64,000 bases of DNA, from assembly GCA_022225965.2 (NCBI GenBank), contig JAKJXP020000016.1:124001-188000 (forward strand), given 5' to 3'. Source of the DNA: Diatrype stigma. Taxonomy: Eukaryota; Ascomycota; Sordariomycetes; Xylariales; Diatrypaceae. Below, one piece after another: positions 22,118-32,884 of this stretch (position 1 is the stretch's first letter; each line of letters starts with the position of its first letter). Below the pieces are notes generated by a model. The model saw only the letters and a list, made by a program, of their open reading frames with translations, did no database searches and was not told the DNA's origin. Made by a program: the position numbers and the translations under genes.

Positions 22118-23886
22118 TCAATATACTATAACTATGCTAGGTAAATCCTCGCAACGCCCGACTCTGGTGGGTTCTAACAAACAAGCAGACAGGATAACTA
22201 CGTCATGTTGAGCCAACCGTATTTTGGTGATTCGCATTCTGCAGCTGCCAGATCCGTCGAATAATAACATCTTCAAGAGGGTTTGTATGATATCGTCCGC
22301 CTCCACCTCATCGCCCTCGTAGTAGTGTTCGTCCCTTTCTACGATAGCGGTATGCACCAGGCTAGCGAGCGCGCTGATAGTTGGGACGTTCTGGGGGTCC
22401 GTGGCCCGGCAGATACAGATGAGGCTTCTCAGGCTCCGGTCCAGGTCCGGGCACGGATCGACTCCGTACTGGTCGGGGAGAATCTCCGATGGGTACGTTC
22501 GAATCTTCCGCCCGCCCCTTCTCCTGGTGAACTCTGCCAACGAGATGTCCGTCTTCGAATTGAGCGTGGCGAGCACGATCATGATCTATTTTGTGTGTTA
22601 GGAGAACCTGATTGAAAGATAGCAGATGTAGTCTTCCAGACCTGAGACAATCGGGGAGCCTACGGTCCCAATGTCCTGGATATTCTCTTTGATTGCCTCG
22701 GTTGCATCATCCCTATACGCCGTCTTAGTGAAATATGACCATTGAGTCCCCGAACATTATATGGTCGATATATCCCCCTCTTAGAGAGTATAAGTCTCTC
22801 AAGAATATAAGTGGTCGAGGTTCTCCGTCTCAACACCTAACCCACCTATCATGGTCATCTACATGCACGCCTGCGCTGCCGAGGCCGATGAACACCACTA
22901 TTGGCGCTAAATCTTGTTCGATCTCATTGAGTAACGGTCCGAACATAACTATCCATTATTAGTACTAGGGACTACTCGCCAGTTGCCCGTGTTCAATCTT
23001 TCACCGTTGCCATCACGAATGTCGTTATGCTTAAGGGGGTGAGGCGGGATCGTGAGGGCAGTTTCTAACACTCTAGAGCCATCTATAGTCGCTACCGGTA
23101 GCCATGCCAGTGTAATACACATTCGTATTGCTTTCGTACATAGATAGTAAGCAACGGGAAGGTTCAGGGAATCGCCCATGCCCACGGGGTCCATGATAAA
23201 AACTCACAGCACATGAAGAACCTCCACAGTAGCCGGCTTGATAGCCGTGCGAGGTCTTGCTAATTCGCCGTTTGTATAAAGTCTACTAGAGCACCGTTCT
23301 CGACCCATTCGAGATAAACCCAATCCTCGCCATGATGCGAGCGGACCCCAGGTAGCTGTCGGTGTAGGGAGTTGCGGGGTGTCTCGATGATTCGAACAAT
23401 GTGCTTTGCCCATCTCAGTATCTATGAAAGCATCAGCGGGCCCCATTTCGCCTAATCAGGAGCGCAGTTTCTCGAACTCTCAGCCATGTTTTTTTTTTTT
23501 TTTTTTTTTTTTTGTTCTTTCCTTTTTTCTTTTCTTTCCTTTTTTCTTTCCTTTTCCTCGTTCTTAATCGGGTTAGTCCACACATCGACATCGCTAAAGT
23601 CGTCGTTGTCTATATCCATCATAGAGTTGTCTGACGATGTAGTTGGAAACCACGTGTTTATAGGTGTATTAGGTGTCAGACTCCCTTCCTGAGTGTCTTC
23701 TTCGTCGAAGAACGCTATAAACCTGTCCATCTTCAGCACGATGTGTTTCAGCCGGTCTTTTTCAAAATATGCCTGAAACAGTCGAGTTACGCGCTCGATG
23801 TCTTCCGGTGGTACCGAACATGCACCCGAACAATGCGCTGTGGCATAGTTATGACTGTCTCTTCCGGCCACAATGCTATACATCAC
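22118..23886 (-). pseudogene. Decayed paralogue of the kinase-like gene
   Basis: Segments on the minus strand align one for one with exons 2-6 of the gene at 17344. They are 23421..23208 (AKHIVRII, WVYLEWVENGALVDFIQ, LLWRFFMC), 23130..23005 (SIRMCITLAWL, KHNDIRDGN), from 22948 (MFGPLLNEIEQDLAPIVVF), about 22725..22640 (YRDDATEAIKENIQDIGTV) and 22585..22118 (CICRATDPQNVPTISALASL). The first three have GT-AG boundaries and phases matching the intact gene. Damage: an in-frame TAG at 23262-23260 in the first segment, the DFG motif replaced by GLG, and no recognisable N-lobe. The upstream open frame (23886-23452) keeps only RLFQAYFEKD, comparable with TLQSYFEGD, before a Lys/Glu-rich tract encoded by poly(T). 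The catalytic loop HNDxxxxN survives. It could be a pseudokinase if the stop is an error, but pseudogene is more likely. Confidence 0.75.
23489..23513. repeat. 25-nt homopolymer T tract
   Basis: Twenty-five consecutive T on the + strand, followed by T/C-rich sequence to about 23557. On the minus strand it is read as the polylysine run in the upstream open frame of the kinase-like pseudogene. It may mark the tail of an inserted retroposed sequence or simple slippage. Homopolymers of this length are prone to assembly error. Confidence 0.9.
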
Positions 23887-26800
23887 AATGGAACCCCTCG
23901 GACGGCCACTTATCTTACATTGAAGAAATAGAACAAAAGGACGACATCATCCTTAACAACGACAACTACAACGTGATAGCTATGTATGCAGTTACTAGCT
24001 GATCTGTCAGCTCAAACGTAATATTAGTGCTATTCTTGAAATGATATTGCGTGTATTATGTGTTGTCCTCGTAGGCATGATTCTGAGCAAGAAAGCAACA
24101 TAAATAATTCATATTCTGCCGAGTCATCTGTCTGACATCTTTTTGGTTTTGTCCGAGTGTTGAATATGCACACTCTGTTACCAAGTAGTCTATCAATGCA
24201 CCGAAAATGCTGGTGATACATAAATAGGGGTATACCGCCATTCTGAAGATGAGATTGAGCCTGATGATAATTGGGTTCGAGGCACAGCTCTCGGCGTTTC
24301 ACCAATCTTCGTAGCCGCCCATACTTTTCCCTTGATACTGACCCCATATCATATAAAGTTATATGAGTAGCTGCTCATGCGGATATCATTCAACTCCACG
24401 ATTTGCCTACGGTGTAGACCGGTAGATGCTTGTACAATAATCCCAGGTCTGCCCTACGAGACTAACAAGAAGGGCACGCACACAGCCAGTCAATAGACCG
24501 ATCCATTCTTTAGCAGAGTGGACCATGTGACTGTTTCGGCTCGGCTCCGATTGCCAAGATCCCGATAGTAGAGATTTCCCGTGATCGAGCCACGTTTCTC
24601 ATCGCTTGTTCATGGACTAGTGCTTACATTCATGTAGGACTATCACGCATGCCTCTCCAATGGGATTGCTCCTAGCTGGCCCAGCGAAGGCGACAGCAGC
24701 CCAATGCGGCCGCTGGACTTTTCCGCAAGCTTGCCCAGTTACACCGCATAATTATTAGGAATACGATTCCGCGAGGTAACCCGTAACGCCCTTGCAGGCC
24801 GCGTAGACAGAAAGATCTATGTGTCATAGATGCGGCTGAATGCAATGGCTGGGATAAGAGGTCTGGGAAGAGCAAAGATCATCACATTATATCATGGACT
24901 TGGAAATCATGCTGATATGGAAATCCCAGCAGCATATCTAGATATTGGCTTTGTCATTGCTTGTACATATGTCATGTTTTTATCCCGAGACAGTTTTTAG
25001 TGAGGATAGATGAAAAACGATCCCACGATACCTAAACCCACACTGTGATCCCCGAGGGATACTGTATGGCAGTTAGGTAATAACCCTTTCAGCCCGTCGA
25101 CGAGGGGGCTAATAACGTGGCAAAGCGCCTGCACGAGCGCAGCTCACGTCAGATATATCGGTTACAGCTGAACTAAGCTGAAGGCTGGCCGGAACTTCGC
25201 GGACACTGCTATTCCGCCGCTATCCGTACGGCACGGCGACGAACGGAAGAGATCTAGAGGCTTAGTCGGCGACTGATGTCTCCTACCTCGCACAGGCAGA
25301 CGGCGAGACTCCAAGCACATTGATAAAAGACAAGGGCTCTGCTGCCAGGTTCCCCGGCCAAGTTTCGCCTTAAGAGGCGAACTCCCTAGAATAGCACGGA
25401 ATTTTTTCCGGGGGGGATGTGATGGGGGAGATTGCTTGGACGGCACATCGCACCAGTTAGTTATATACGTAGGCGTTTCCAACCCTGCCGAGGGAGAGCA
25501 TCGCCTTGACTCCATCTGCCGCAGTCTTCCGATCCCCTGTCTGAGGTCTCCCCATCAATGCCATGAATCCGAACAAGCGGCGTGGCGTGCGCCGTGCCGC
25601 ACGCTAGGGGCGCATCTTCTATCCACCGTATCGAGCGTGCCCACTAGTTGGTACTTCGGCGCCTCCATTCTGTCGCTCCCTCAAAGTCTTACTATGTAGT
25701 TAGTGTATGTCCGTCCGCAGCATATGCGTACTATATATGCAGATTAGTAAGGGAAGCTACATAGTAGTTCTTCGCAATTCCAACGCAGCAGCATACCGGG
25801 TTTTTGTTACGCACGCGAGCAGACAATCCAGGTTTAAATATCTGGGGGGTTCATCGGCGTCTATTAGTTAGTAGCGTGACGAGTGCCTGGAACATGCTCA
25901 GATATGCTATCTTATTCACGATAGGCTAGCGGAAAATAGCCTGCGGTAGTGCCTGGGAACTTTTGCACAAGCCTGGACCAATAAGTGCACAATCAGGCAT
26001 TTTTGCGGTTGGAATTACGTTTCCTGCTCGTTGCCCCATGAGCAAGACTCTCTCTAACAGCGTTTAACTAGCTCTCATCAGTGAACTAGACCGTTCAAAC
26101 TCGAGCTTGTGAAGCTGGTGTCATATTTGGTGTCAACAACCTGAGTGGCCACTGGCCACCAGGGGTTATTGTCTATATGCAAAGTTGATGGCACAAAGTA
26201 AATATCCTGGCGGCTGAACGAAGCTGAACAGCTTCCTGCGACGACGGCGTCGTGACGACGTATAATATAATTACTTAAGTATGCAACACGATGCGGTGGC
26301 CGCTCGCAGGGTCGCAGTATACTGCCATGCTGCGTGCCGCCTGAGGCTAGCTGAAGCTCCTGAATGGAGCCACGCCGGATCGAGCGATGGGCTGGGCGTA
26401 AGACGGGAATATCCATGCAATGTAACGGCGCTCCAGACCATCGAGACAGGTACAATACAGCATTAGTAAGCCCCCTCCGGATTTGTCGCACGAGTGCCTG
26501 ATTCTGTCAAGATCGATTCCAACTTGGTTGTCTTCCAAGGCACGGGATGAGAGGATCAAGATGACTACGAATCCTTCTACACCACAACCATGACTATAGT
26601 AATCCTGAAGAGATGTCATATTGGAGGCCCTGAGGCGTCAGGGCTATCTCTTCCAGTCTAAGTTATACCCTCGGCTGGGAGTCCCAATTTTGTTCTGCCC
26701 CGTTATCGCTTAACAACATGAGATAATTCCATGCGCCGCTTGCACGCATTTTAGCTGACGCCGTAGCTCATTAGTCTATTGTGCCTACGACACGAGGAGG

Positions 26801-27081
26801 CAAGGGTGGCTGGCTGGGGCTTCATCGTCTCGTCTATAGTCGATCTGCTATCGATGCATACTACAAGGATTATATAGGGCTAGACCGACCACTTATACCA
26901 TATCTGGAAGGCACCACATAGTAGTAATACCAGCGATGCACCTCGCAGGGCCTTGGCAAATCTTCTCCCGTACTTCTTTCCTGCTTTTATTATTCTACGA
27001 CTCTGGCTGTCAGTATCTTTGCGGGTTTCCATACTTTCGGTTCTTCGTTTCCCTCCTTCCGGCTGTGTGGGATCGGGCAAC
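23887..27081. other. Gene-free, possibly decayed block, 3.2 kb
   Basis: No gene can be supported on either strand. A 105-codon minus-strand open frame (24347-24030) and several shorter ones have no recognisable family and no plausible exon partners. No terminal repeats or transposase remnants were spotted. The position between a pseudogene and an accessory membrane-protein gene suggests old, degraded sequence. Confidence 0.5.
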
Positions 27082-28437
27082 ATGTCGCATTCTACGATAA
27101 GTGCGACGGCCTCGGCGGCATCGTCCTCGACGACACCGTCGTTAGTTCAGGTCATTACGATAACAGTAGCAGCGCTCACGACGACATTCACACCACCGGC
27201 AGAATGCACTCAGAAGCACCTGACGCAGCTGTCGGCAGAGGGTTACCAGATCTGGCTGAACGAACCCAATCCGGTGCCGACCTCCAAGATCGGCGACTGC
27301 TACCCGTCTCAGTTTATCCAAGGATACACCAGTATAGTCAACGCCTCAAGTTCGATTGCACCTATGTTCAGCCCCTTGGTCTGTCCGTCTGGATGGAGTA
27401 CGGCTCAAGAATGGGATAACGGCTATATCGCGTGCTGCCAATCGTATGTGTTTCCGTCGGTCCTTATGTGGAGAGGCCTTGTCACCATGGGTCATGTTCA
27501 CAAGAGGCCTGAGACGTAATTTTCAAAAATTCGTGGGTGGGACATTGAGACACCTGGAGGCAATTGCGGACTCAGTTTCACGGTATTGGAACATTGCTAA
27601 CATAGACCACCATCTCAGAGGATTTAATTTTCATCCGCCGGATACGACAGTAGATACCAATAGGCCAGCTTATGGAGGCACATGTTATAGCAACTTCGAA
27701 GCGAGTCAGACTGTGACCATTACAGTCTACGATGCCGAGAGTGTCACGGCAACGGCTACGTGGGTAGCCTCAGGCACCACCGATCAAGCATACGCCCATC
27801 CGATGGACGGGTTTAAAATTGCAGCCGTGAGTCTAACTTCCTAGGATCCACCCAATATTTGGGATATGCGGATATGCGTGAGAGATGATGAAATCTCCGA
27901 ACCCAACGCTGACACCAGAGCTAGGCCACATCTACAAGCGCAAGCACACAATCTACGACTACAGATGCATCACCTGCTGCATCTACAAGTGCGTCATCTG
28001 CGTCTTCAGGTACACAACTATCAGGGGGCGCCATCGCGGGTATAGTGATAGGGGCCATCGCCGCGTTATTTATCATCGCCGGGCTCTTTTGGCTTCACCA
28101 GAAGAAGAGGAGGGCCGCCGGTCGGACACTTAATCAGGCTGGGGATATGCCGTCGGCAGCAGCACCACCATCACCGTCCAATGCAGCAACAGCTCCGCAC
28201 GCACCTTCGGCTTATGTCGCGTCCCCGAGTGTAGAGCAGAAAGAACTGCCGAAGCAACCGACCGAAGAAAACACGGCGTGGCAGAATATATCGCCAGCCT
28301 CGCAAGAATACGGCGCGATGACGGACGTCATCTCCCCTGTCCACCAAAACTACGAGCCTGCTCCGCGATACGAATTGGATGGACCCTACCTGGGAGAATT
28401 GGACGGGGGATGGCGGGGGACCGAGATGCGAGGTTGA
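27082..28437 (+). CDS. Ser/Thr-rich single-pass membrane protein
   Basis: Exons 27082..27443, 27619..27826 and 27925..28437, 360 residues; introns of 175 and 98 bp are GT-AG and in phase. Residues about 1-185 form a cysteine-containing extracellular part (TFTPPAECTQ, IGDCYPSQFIQGYTSIVNAS, FSPLVCPSGWSTA, ACCQSGFNFHPPD, YGGTCYSNFEASQTVTITVY). Residues 191-222 are a Ser/Thr/Ala stalk, probably O-glycosylated. A Gly-rich transmembrane helix (SGGAIAGIVIGAIAALFIIA) spans about 223-246, with a basic QKKRR stop. A Pro/Ser-rich cytoplasmic tail follows. There is no obvious cleavable signal peptide after the chosen ATG. This plan occurs in many fungal surface proteins and cell-wall sensors; the exact family and role are not known to me. 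Confidence 0.8.
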
Positions 28438-29789
28438 TCTGACTTGAGTTGGAGTAGCTGGGTACGGTGGAAGGCGGAATCGGTGATGGCTGATCATATT
28501 TCGTATGGTTTCGAATATATCAATAAACGCCACTTGCAGATATGGCCGCCGAGGCGTTTCGGGTTCTCATTGACACAAAGCGAAAACCGATGGGTACCAC
28601 ATACATAGGATTGTCGTTACACACTCCGCCGTGGATCGGTCGTCAAGCCATTTATATATTGGCCGACAAATTGCTGCCTAGCATAACCCTTTTTTCTTAT
28701 GGTGGGAAGTATATCACAAAATATTTGAGCCAAACAATACGTTAGCCAACATATGCATGGCTAATCTGTTAATTCTGTGCGGAATCATGTAATTTGTTTT
28801 ACATAGTATGAAAATGTCTATACGTAAATAGAAGTCGATGTATACTATTAATGCTGATTTACTAATACAAAGCATTACATCGAGATCATGGCGGGTTCAA
28901 CGACGGCTGATATGAGGCGGAGCATATGTTACTACCTCATTGATCTCCTGATATGGCTCATTAAACAGTGCTAAGGCGGATGATTGCTCGTTTCCGCGTG
29001 GCTCAACTATGCCAATTGCCAGATTTGAGACCCGGGAGCCATTACAATGGGTACAGGCTATGTTTCTCTTTTGTCGTCCATGATTTCCTAATGTTTTACC
29101 ACTTCTTCATCTACTTATTGGGGATCATCCCTCATAAGTTGATTAATCCACTCTGATCCTTTTCTTGGTGATCTATTTTTGTCTGAATTACTAATTGCCT
29201 AACCCAACATGGCTTCACTTGTAACTTCACGAAAGTTCCCATCGCGGATGGAGCCTTCGAAGGATCGAATCTTTGAAGGATCGACTCTTATCCGTAGGAG
29301 AAGTCAGAGAGAGGGACTTCGAGCTAGGACATCGAGGTGAAGAGACACTGAAATACAGCGTTCTGGTCCTTATTATGTCGCAGAGGCGCACTGGGCAGCT
29401 CGATCTATATAACCATAAGCACGACCGATTACCTATTCACCTAAAAGATTTGCGAAGGTATATGTCGTCACGATTTCGTCAATTACTCATCCACATTGCA
29501 CTTATGGTCATACCATTGTGTTTTGTTGCTGAGACACAACATTACGGCCAATCGCATTCGCTGCTATAGTCGGACGTGCGCTTGCGTTATATCACGCGGA
29601 GAAGGGGTACTTGAAGTGCTTTCAGCAGGCCAGCCTGTTGTGAGCACACTCTGTGGATTTTACCCTCTTCGATTTCTAACCCGATGGTCGATCATCATGC
29701 TCGCTACTTCGGCCTGGAGCACGATTAGAGGACAAGCAGTCTTGAGGTTCCTGAGGTCCCTGGAACTTGAACGTACCTCCACTACGTAT
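28438..29789. other. Gene-poor spacer
   Basis: AT-rich sequence after the membrane-protein gene. Open frames are short and unrelated to known families. No RNA genes or repeats were recognised. Confidence 0.5.
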
Positions 29790-30444
29790 GAGTTTCCGGC
29801 CATTTTCTACCCCCTAACAATATTTCTGGCTTTGAATCTGGCCCGTTCAACGCCGGCGTGTCTGGGGCATGTTCTTCGTTCAATCAGTTCAGGATAGGTA
29901 TAGGAGGCGTGTTCTTATCCCAGATGTACTTTTGTTGTTTTCAAACGGAACCAGCGATGTATTTGATTGTGTTGTCGAGAGTAATGGGGGTGACAACAAG
30001 CAAAATACCCCCCCCCCCCCCCCCCCCCAAAGAGATATCTGGAGAATGTCCGGATCCCGTTCATCCATTCACTTCCAGAGTAAGTTGGGGACAAACCCTG
30101 TGAGTGGTTCTATATACAGGATGCTACCGTGGCATATCACTGAGCATAACCAGCACTTTCGGCAACTATGGAGTTTCCCTTGAGGGACATGATCCCAGCT
30201 GGGTAAACACGACTGGGTTGTGGTCGATTTATACTGCCGACAGTTCGTGGATTGTTCTGATCCTAGGTGGCACCATTATCTTGACAATATGTGCACCCTC
30301 GGGGTGAAACTGGGAGACTTACCTCTAGTGAGGCTGAATCGTGTTTCTTCCCTGCGTCGTCCTAGTGCAACTGAGCAGGGTGTTGGGTGCACCCTGCCGG
30401 AACCAGCCGATCTGATCGGACGAAGCTTCAACAGCTGCCAGTAA
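29790..30444 (+). pseudogene. Broken coding remnant, possibly a secreted protein
   Basis: Protein-like segments appear in different + frames: about 29790-29889 (SGFESGPFNAGVSGACSSFN), 29921-29998 (LLFSNGTSDVFDCVVESNGG), about 30038-30085 (SGECPDPVHPFTSR) and 30131-30250 (SITSTFGNYGVSLEGHDPSW, then NTTGLWSIYTADSSW). They carry spaced Cys and N-glycosylation-like NxT/S sites, suggesting an exported protein with several introns. I could not join them into one frame: a 21-nt poly(C) lies between segments, and stops close the other frames at the last junction. No family is recognised. It could be a real gene with unusual splicing or a degraded copy. Confidence 0.35.
30008..30028. repeat. 21-nt homopolymer C tract
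   Basis: Twenty-one consecutive C on the + strand, inside the broken coding remnant. It could be intronic. Its length makes the exact count uncertain in any assembly. Confidence 0.9.
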
Positions 30445-30588
30445 CTTACTAGACAGATGCATCATGCTCATACAACATACATCTTTGCAGAGAATACACT
30501 ATACCTACGCATTGCTCTTGTTCTTTAGGTACCTAGGTATACATGGCCTGCTGTATGGTAGAATATTGCACTATATCCTCGAGAGTGA

Positions 30589-30657
30589 GTGGTCAAAAGT
30601 CCGCGGACGCTTTATCACCAAAAGATAGTGGGGAAGTGTCCGCAGACTTTTGACTAC
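30589..30657. repeat. 69-bp inverted repeat (23-bp arms)
   Basis: Left arm 30589-30611 contains GGTCAAAAGTCCGCGGAC; the reverse complement of the right arm 30635-30657 matches it at 20 of 23 positions, with a 23-base loop. It looks like a minimal transposon end pair or a hairpin. No target duplication was seen. It lies about 430 bp upstream of the gene at 31089. Confidence 0.8.
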
Positions 30658-31088
30658 AGCTTTCGTAGTGGTAGAAGTGGGTCTTGCCCCTTTAAGTTTG
30701 CCCGGCCACTTTACGCGAAAACGCGCCCGAGTTTGATTAGTTAACCAAAGTGGGCCAACGCGGCCCTGCCCGCGACGCGTTTGATGACGATCTCTTTATG
30801 AGCATTCAACCTTAGACTAAACTCTTCCTCCTGGCGATATCAACAGCATTCGTAGACCAATTGGAATCTACGGTCCGTCCCGGTTTATTTTGCCTTCAAT
30901 TGGTAATCATTTTCGTACTCCAGTGCACTATCCAATACACCATCCAGTCCAGTTCTTGATACAAGAACTACTATCTATTACTTCGCCATCTCTCGATCTC
31001 TGCTAAGAATAAGGAGGCAACTGGCACCCGCTCTCGCTCACCATCGACCTTCCACTCCACCCTAAATTATCCACTCAACTTGTCCATC
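30658..31088. promoter_or_regulatory. Upstream region of the gene at 31089
   Basis: No coding sequence. The stretch near 30696-30780 is unusually GC-rich with CGCG words (ACGCGAAAACGCGCCC, GCGACGCG). The last 120 bases are C/T-rich leader. This is the probable promoter of the following gene; the ACGCG words resemble cell-cycle (MBF-type) sites, which is inference only. Confidence 0.4.
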
Positions 31089-31892
31089 ATGACCATCAAA
31101 CGCAAGCGCTCCGAGTCGGAGTTCTCTCTCGCCTCGTCTAGCACCTTCAGCTCGCCGGATCGACCATTCGCGTCGGCATCGGCATCAGCTTTCAATTTCA
31201 TGGACATGAACCGAAGCGTCACTCCCACTACGCCATCACACCTACCCAGCCGCACGATGAAGCGCTTCCGCGACGGTCGGCCACCGGAAGAGATCATCCA
31301 TCAGCGCACCCTGAACATGCTGTACTCGGCAGCCCAGAAACAGCCAGAACCACAACAGCAGCAGCAGCAACTTCCAGCAGCGCAGTTTGGCGCGGGTAGT
31401 ATCCAGCACCACCAACATCACCAACACCACCACCAACAACAACATCAACCACAGCAAGCATCGCTGCACAATTTTTGGAAGCTACCGCCGAGCTCGGCAG
31501 CCGCTGCCAATGCGTCATCGGCACTACCACCACCATCGTCGTCGTCGTCTCTCTATGGCCCGACCAGATGCGAGGACTGCGGCCATGCGCTCGGCGGAGC
31601 GGTCGGTGATGATGGCAATGGCGACGTCGACTCGATGATGGATGTAGACAGCGGTTTCGGCGATGATGACGAGGGGACGAGCAACAGCAACTGTGGCGCG
31701 TGCGGCAAACACGTCTGCTCGCATTGCTCTATCACCAACCTGGGGGAGCAGAGGCGGTGCCTGGCGTGTGCGGGTCGGCGAGGCGTCAGTGATGGGGCAA
31801 ATACCAACAGGAGTGGCGGTGGTAACGGCTTGCGGTGGTTTGCTACGGCTACGACTACTGCTGCTGCTACGGCTGGGGTTGGGGTGTGTTGA
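31089..31892 (+). CDS. Small nuclear-type protein with C-terminal zinc-ribbon
   Basis: Intron-free, 267 residues, starting MTIKRKRSESEFS. The N-terminus is basic and Ser-rich (KRKR resembles a nuclear localisation signal). PPEEIIHQRTLNMLYSAAQ is a short conserved-looking helix at about residues 70-90. A long Gln/His-rich region and an Asp-rich patch follow. The C-terminus has paired cysteines: CEDCG, then CGACGKHVCSHCSI and CLACAGR, able to bind one or two zinc ions. Related uncharacterised proteins are common in Pezizomycotina. Nuclear location and zinc binding are inferred; the molecular function is unknown. The poly-Gln/His codon tracts (about 31350-31450) are slippage-prone. Confidence 0.82.
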   Translation: MTIKRKRSESEFSLASSSTFSSPDRPFASASASAFNFMDMNRSVTPTTPSHLPSRTMKRFRDGRPPEEIIHQRTLNMLYSAAQKQPEPQQQQQQLPAAQFGAGSIQHHQHHQHHHQQQHQPQQASLHNFWKLPPSSAAAANASSALPPPSSSSSLYGPTRCEDCGHALGGAVGDDGNGDVDSMMDVDSGFGDDDEGTSNSNCGACGKHVCSHCSITNLGEQRRCLACAGRRGVSDGANTNRSGGGNGLRWFATATTTAAATAGVGVC

Positions 31893-32884
31893 TTTGGGCA
31901 GAAACTGGCCCTTTGGATTTGGGATTTGAGCGACTGAGCGGCTTGATTGGTTCTCAATGGAGTGAATTGGTGTTGCTGTTGGTTATGGCTACGACTGCTG
32001 GTGAAATGTATGCCGTTAACAGCGCGTTAAGGCTCAGGGCATTGGGTTCGGCTTCTCTGACTGGCGTCGCAGGCGTTCTGGTGAAATTTTCTCTACTGGC
32101 GGAGGTATACATAAGTGTATATAGGGCGCCTTCCTCTACCTGGCTAGATACAGCTATATATAAGCAGGAGTAGCAACAGTTATACGTCCCAGCCCAGCTA
32201 AAGAACCCCCTCACGCCCATTATTCACGTCCTAGATCCCTTTTGTGTCTATACATGTAGTTCTTTTTCAAGGGTACCGATTGAAGTAACAATGATGACCC
32301 CCGAATTTCGAGTCCTATGTTGTCCCGTCGACTCAATTTATGCATGGAAAACCACTACAAGGAAAGAACATGGCATTGCGACGGTTGAAGTACCTATGAA
32401 ATAGCCCCTTTAATCACACCACAGACGGATAGTCTTCTCAGGCCAGGCGACCGATATTACCCCCTACCTAAGAGTGCCCTCCATCGCATGGGCTGCAAGC
32501 GTCCCTATTATTCACTACAGCTGGCGGTAAAGCTGTCTACGCTAGTGAGCTTTTAATCCCTAAATAGGTTCTCAACTATCAGTTCACTCTTTTCTGTGCT
32601 TGACAGAGAACCGTCCTGAACATGAAAGCAACTATCAGGTGTGGTGGTTCGAGGTTCCAATCCTAGCATGCTAACAGTCCTGCATCTAGCCTAGCTAACG
32701 CGCGCTCAACCGCAACCATTGGACCTGATTCTCCTGACTAGGGTACAGCAATATGGAGAAAGCCTGTGACGGCAAGTAACCTTGAAGGTATGTCAACTAG
32801 CTAGTGATAGCATTTGAAAAAAGTGAGTTTCGAGTATGTATCGTCCATCTTCGTTGTGAGTAGGTTCCCTTTCCGATCTGGTGT
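31893..32884. other. Convergent 3' spacer
   Basis: Between the 3' ends of the zinc-ribbon gene (+) and the DUF1857 gene (-). No gene, RNA or repeat is recognised. Confidence 0.5.

Noticed and set aside
23204..23446. 81-codon minus-strand open frame beginning MGPADAFID
   Set aside because: The neighbouring frame over the same bases matches the kinase-like exon; this frame is its shadow.
24030..24347. 105-codon minus-strand open frame upstream of the kinase-like pseudogene
   Set aside because: No family resemblance and no splice path into the pseudogene exons; could be a lost N-terminal exon but I cannot support it.
32640..32690. GGTTCGAGGTTCCAATCC, resembling a tRNA B-box
   Set aside because: No matching A-box, acceptor pairing or anticodon arm could be found around it.
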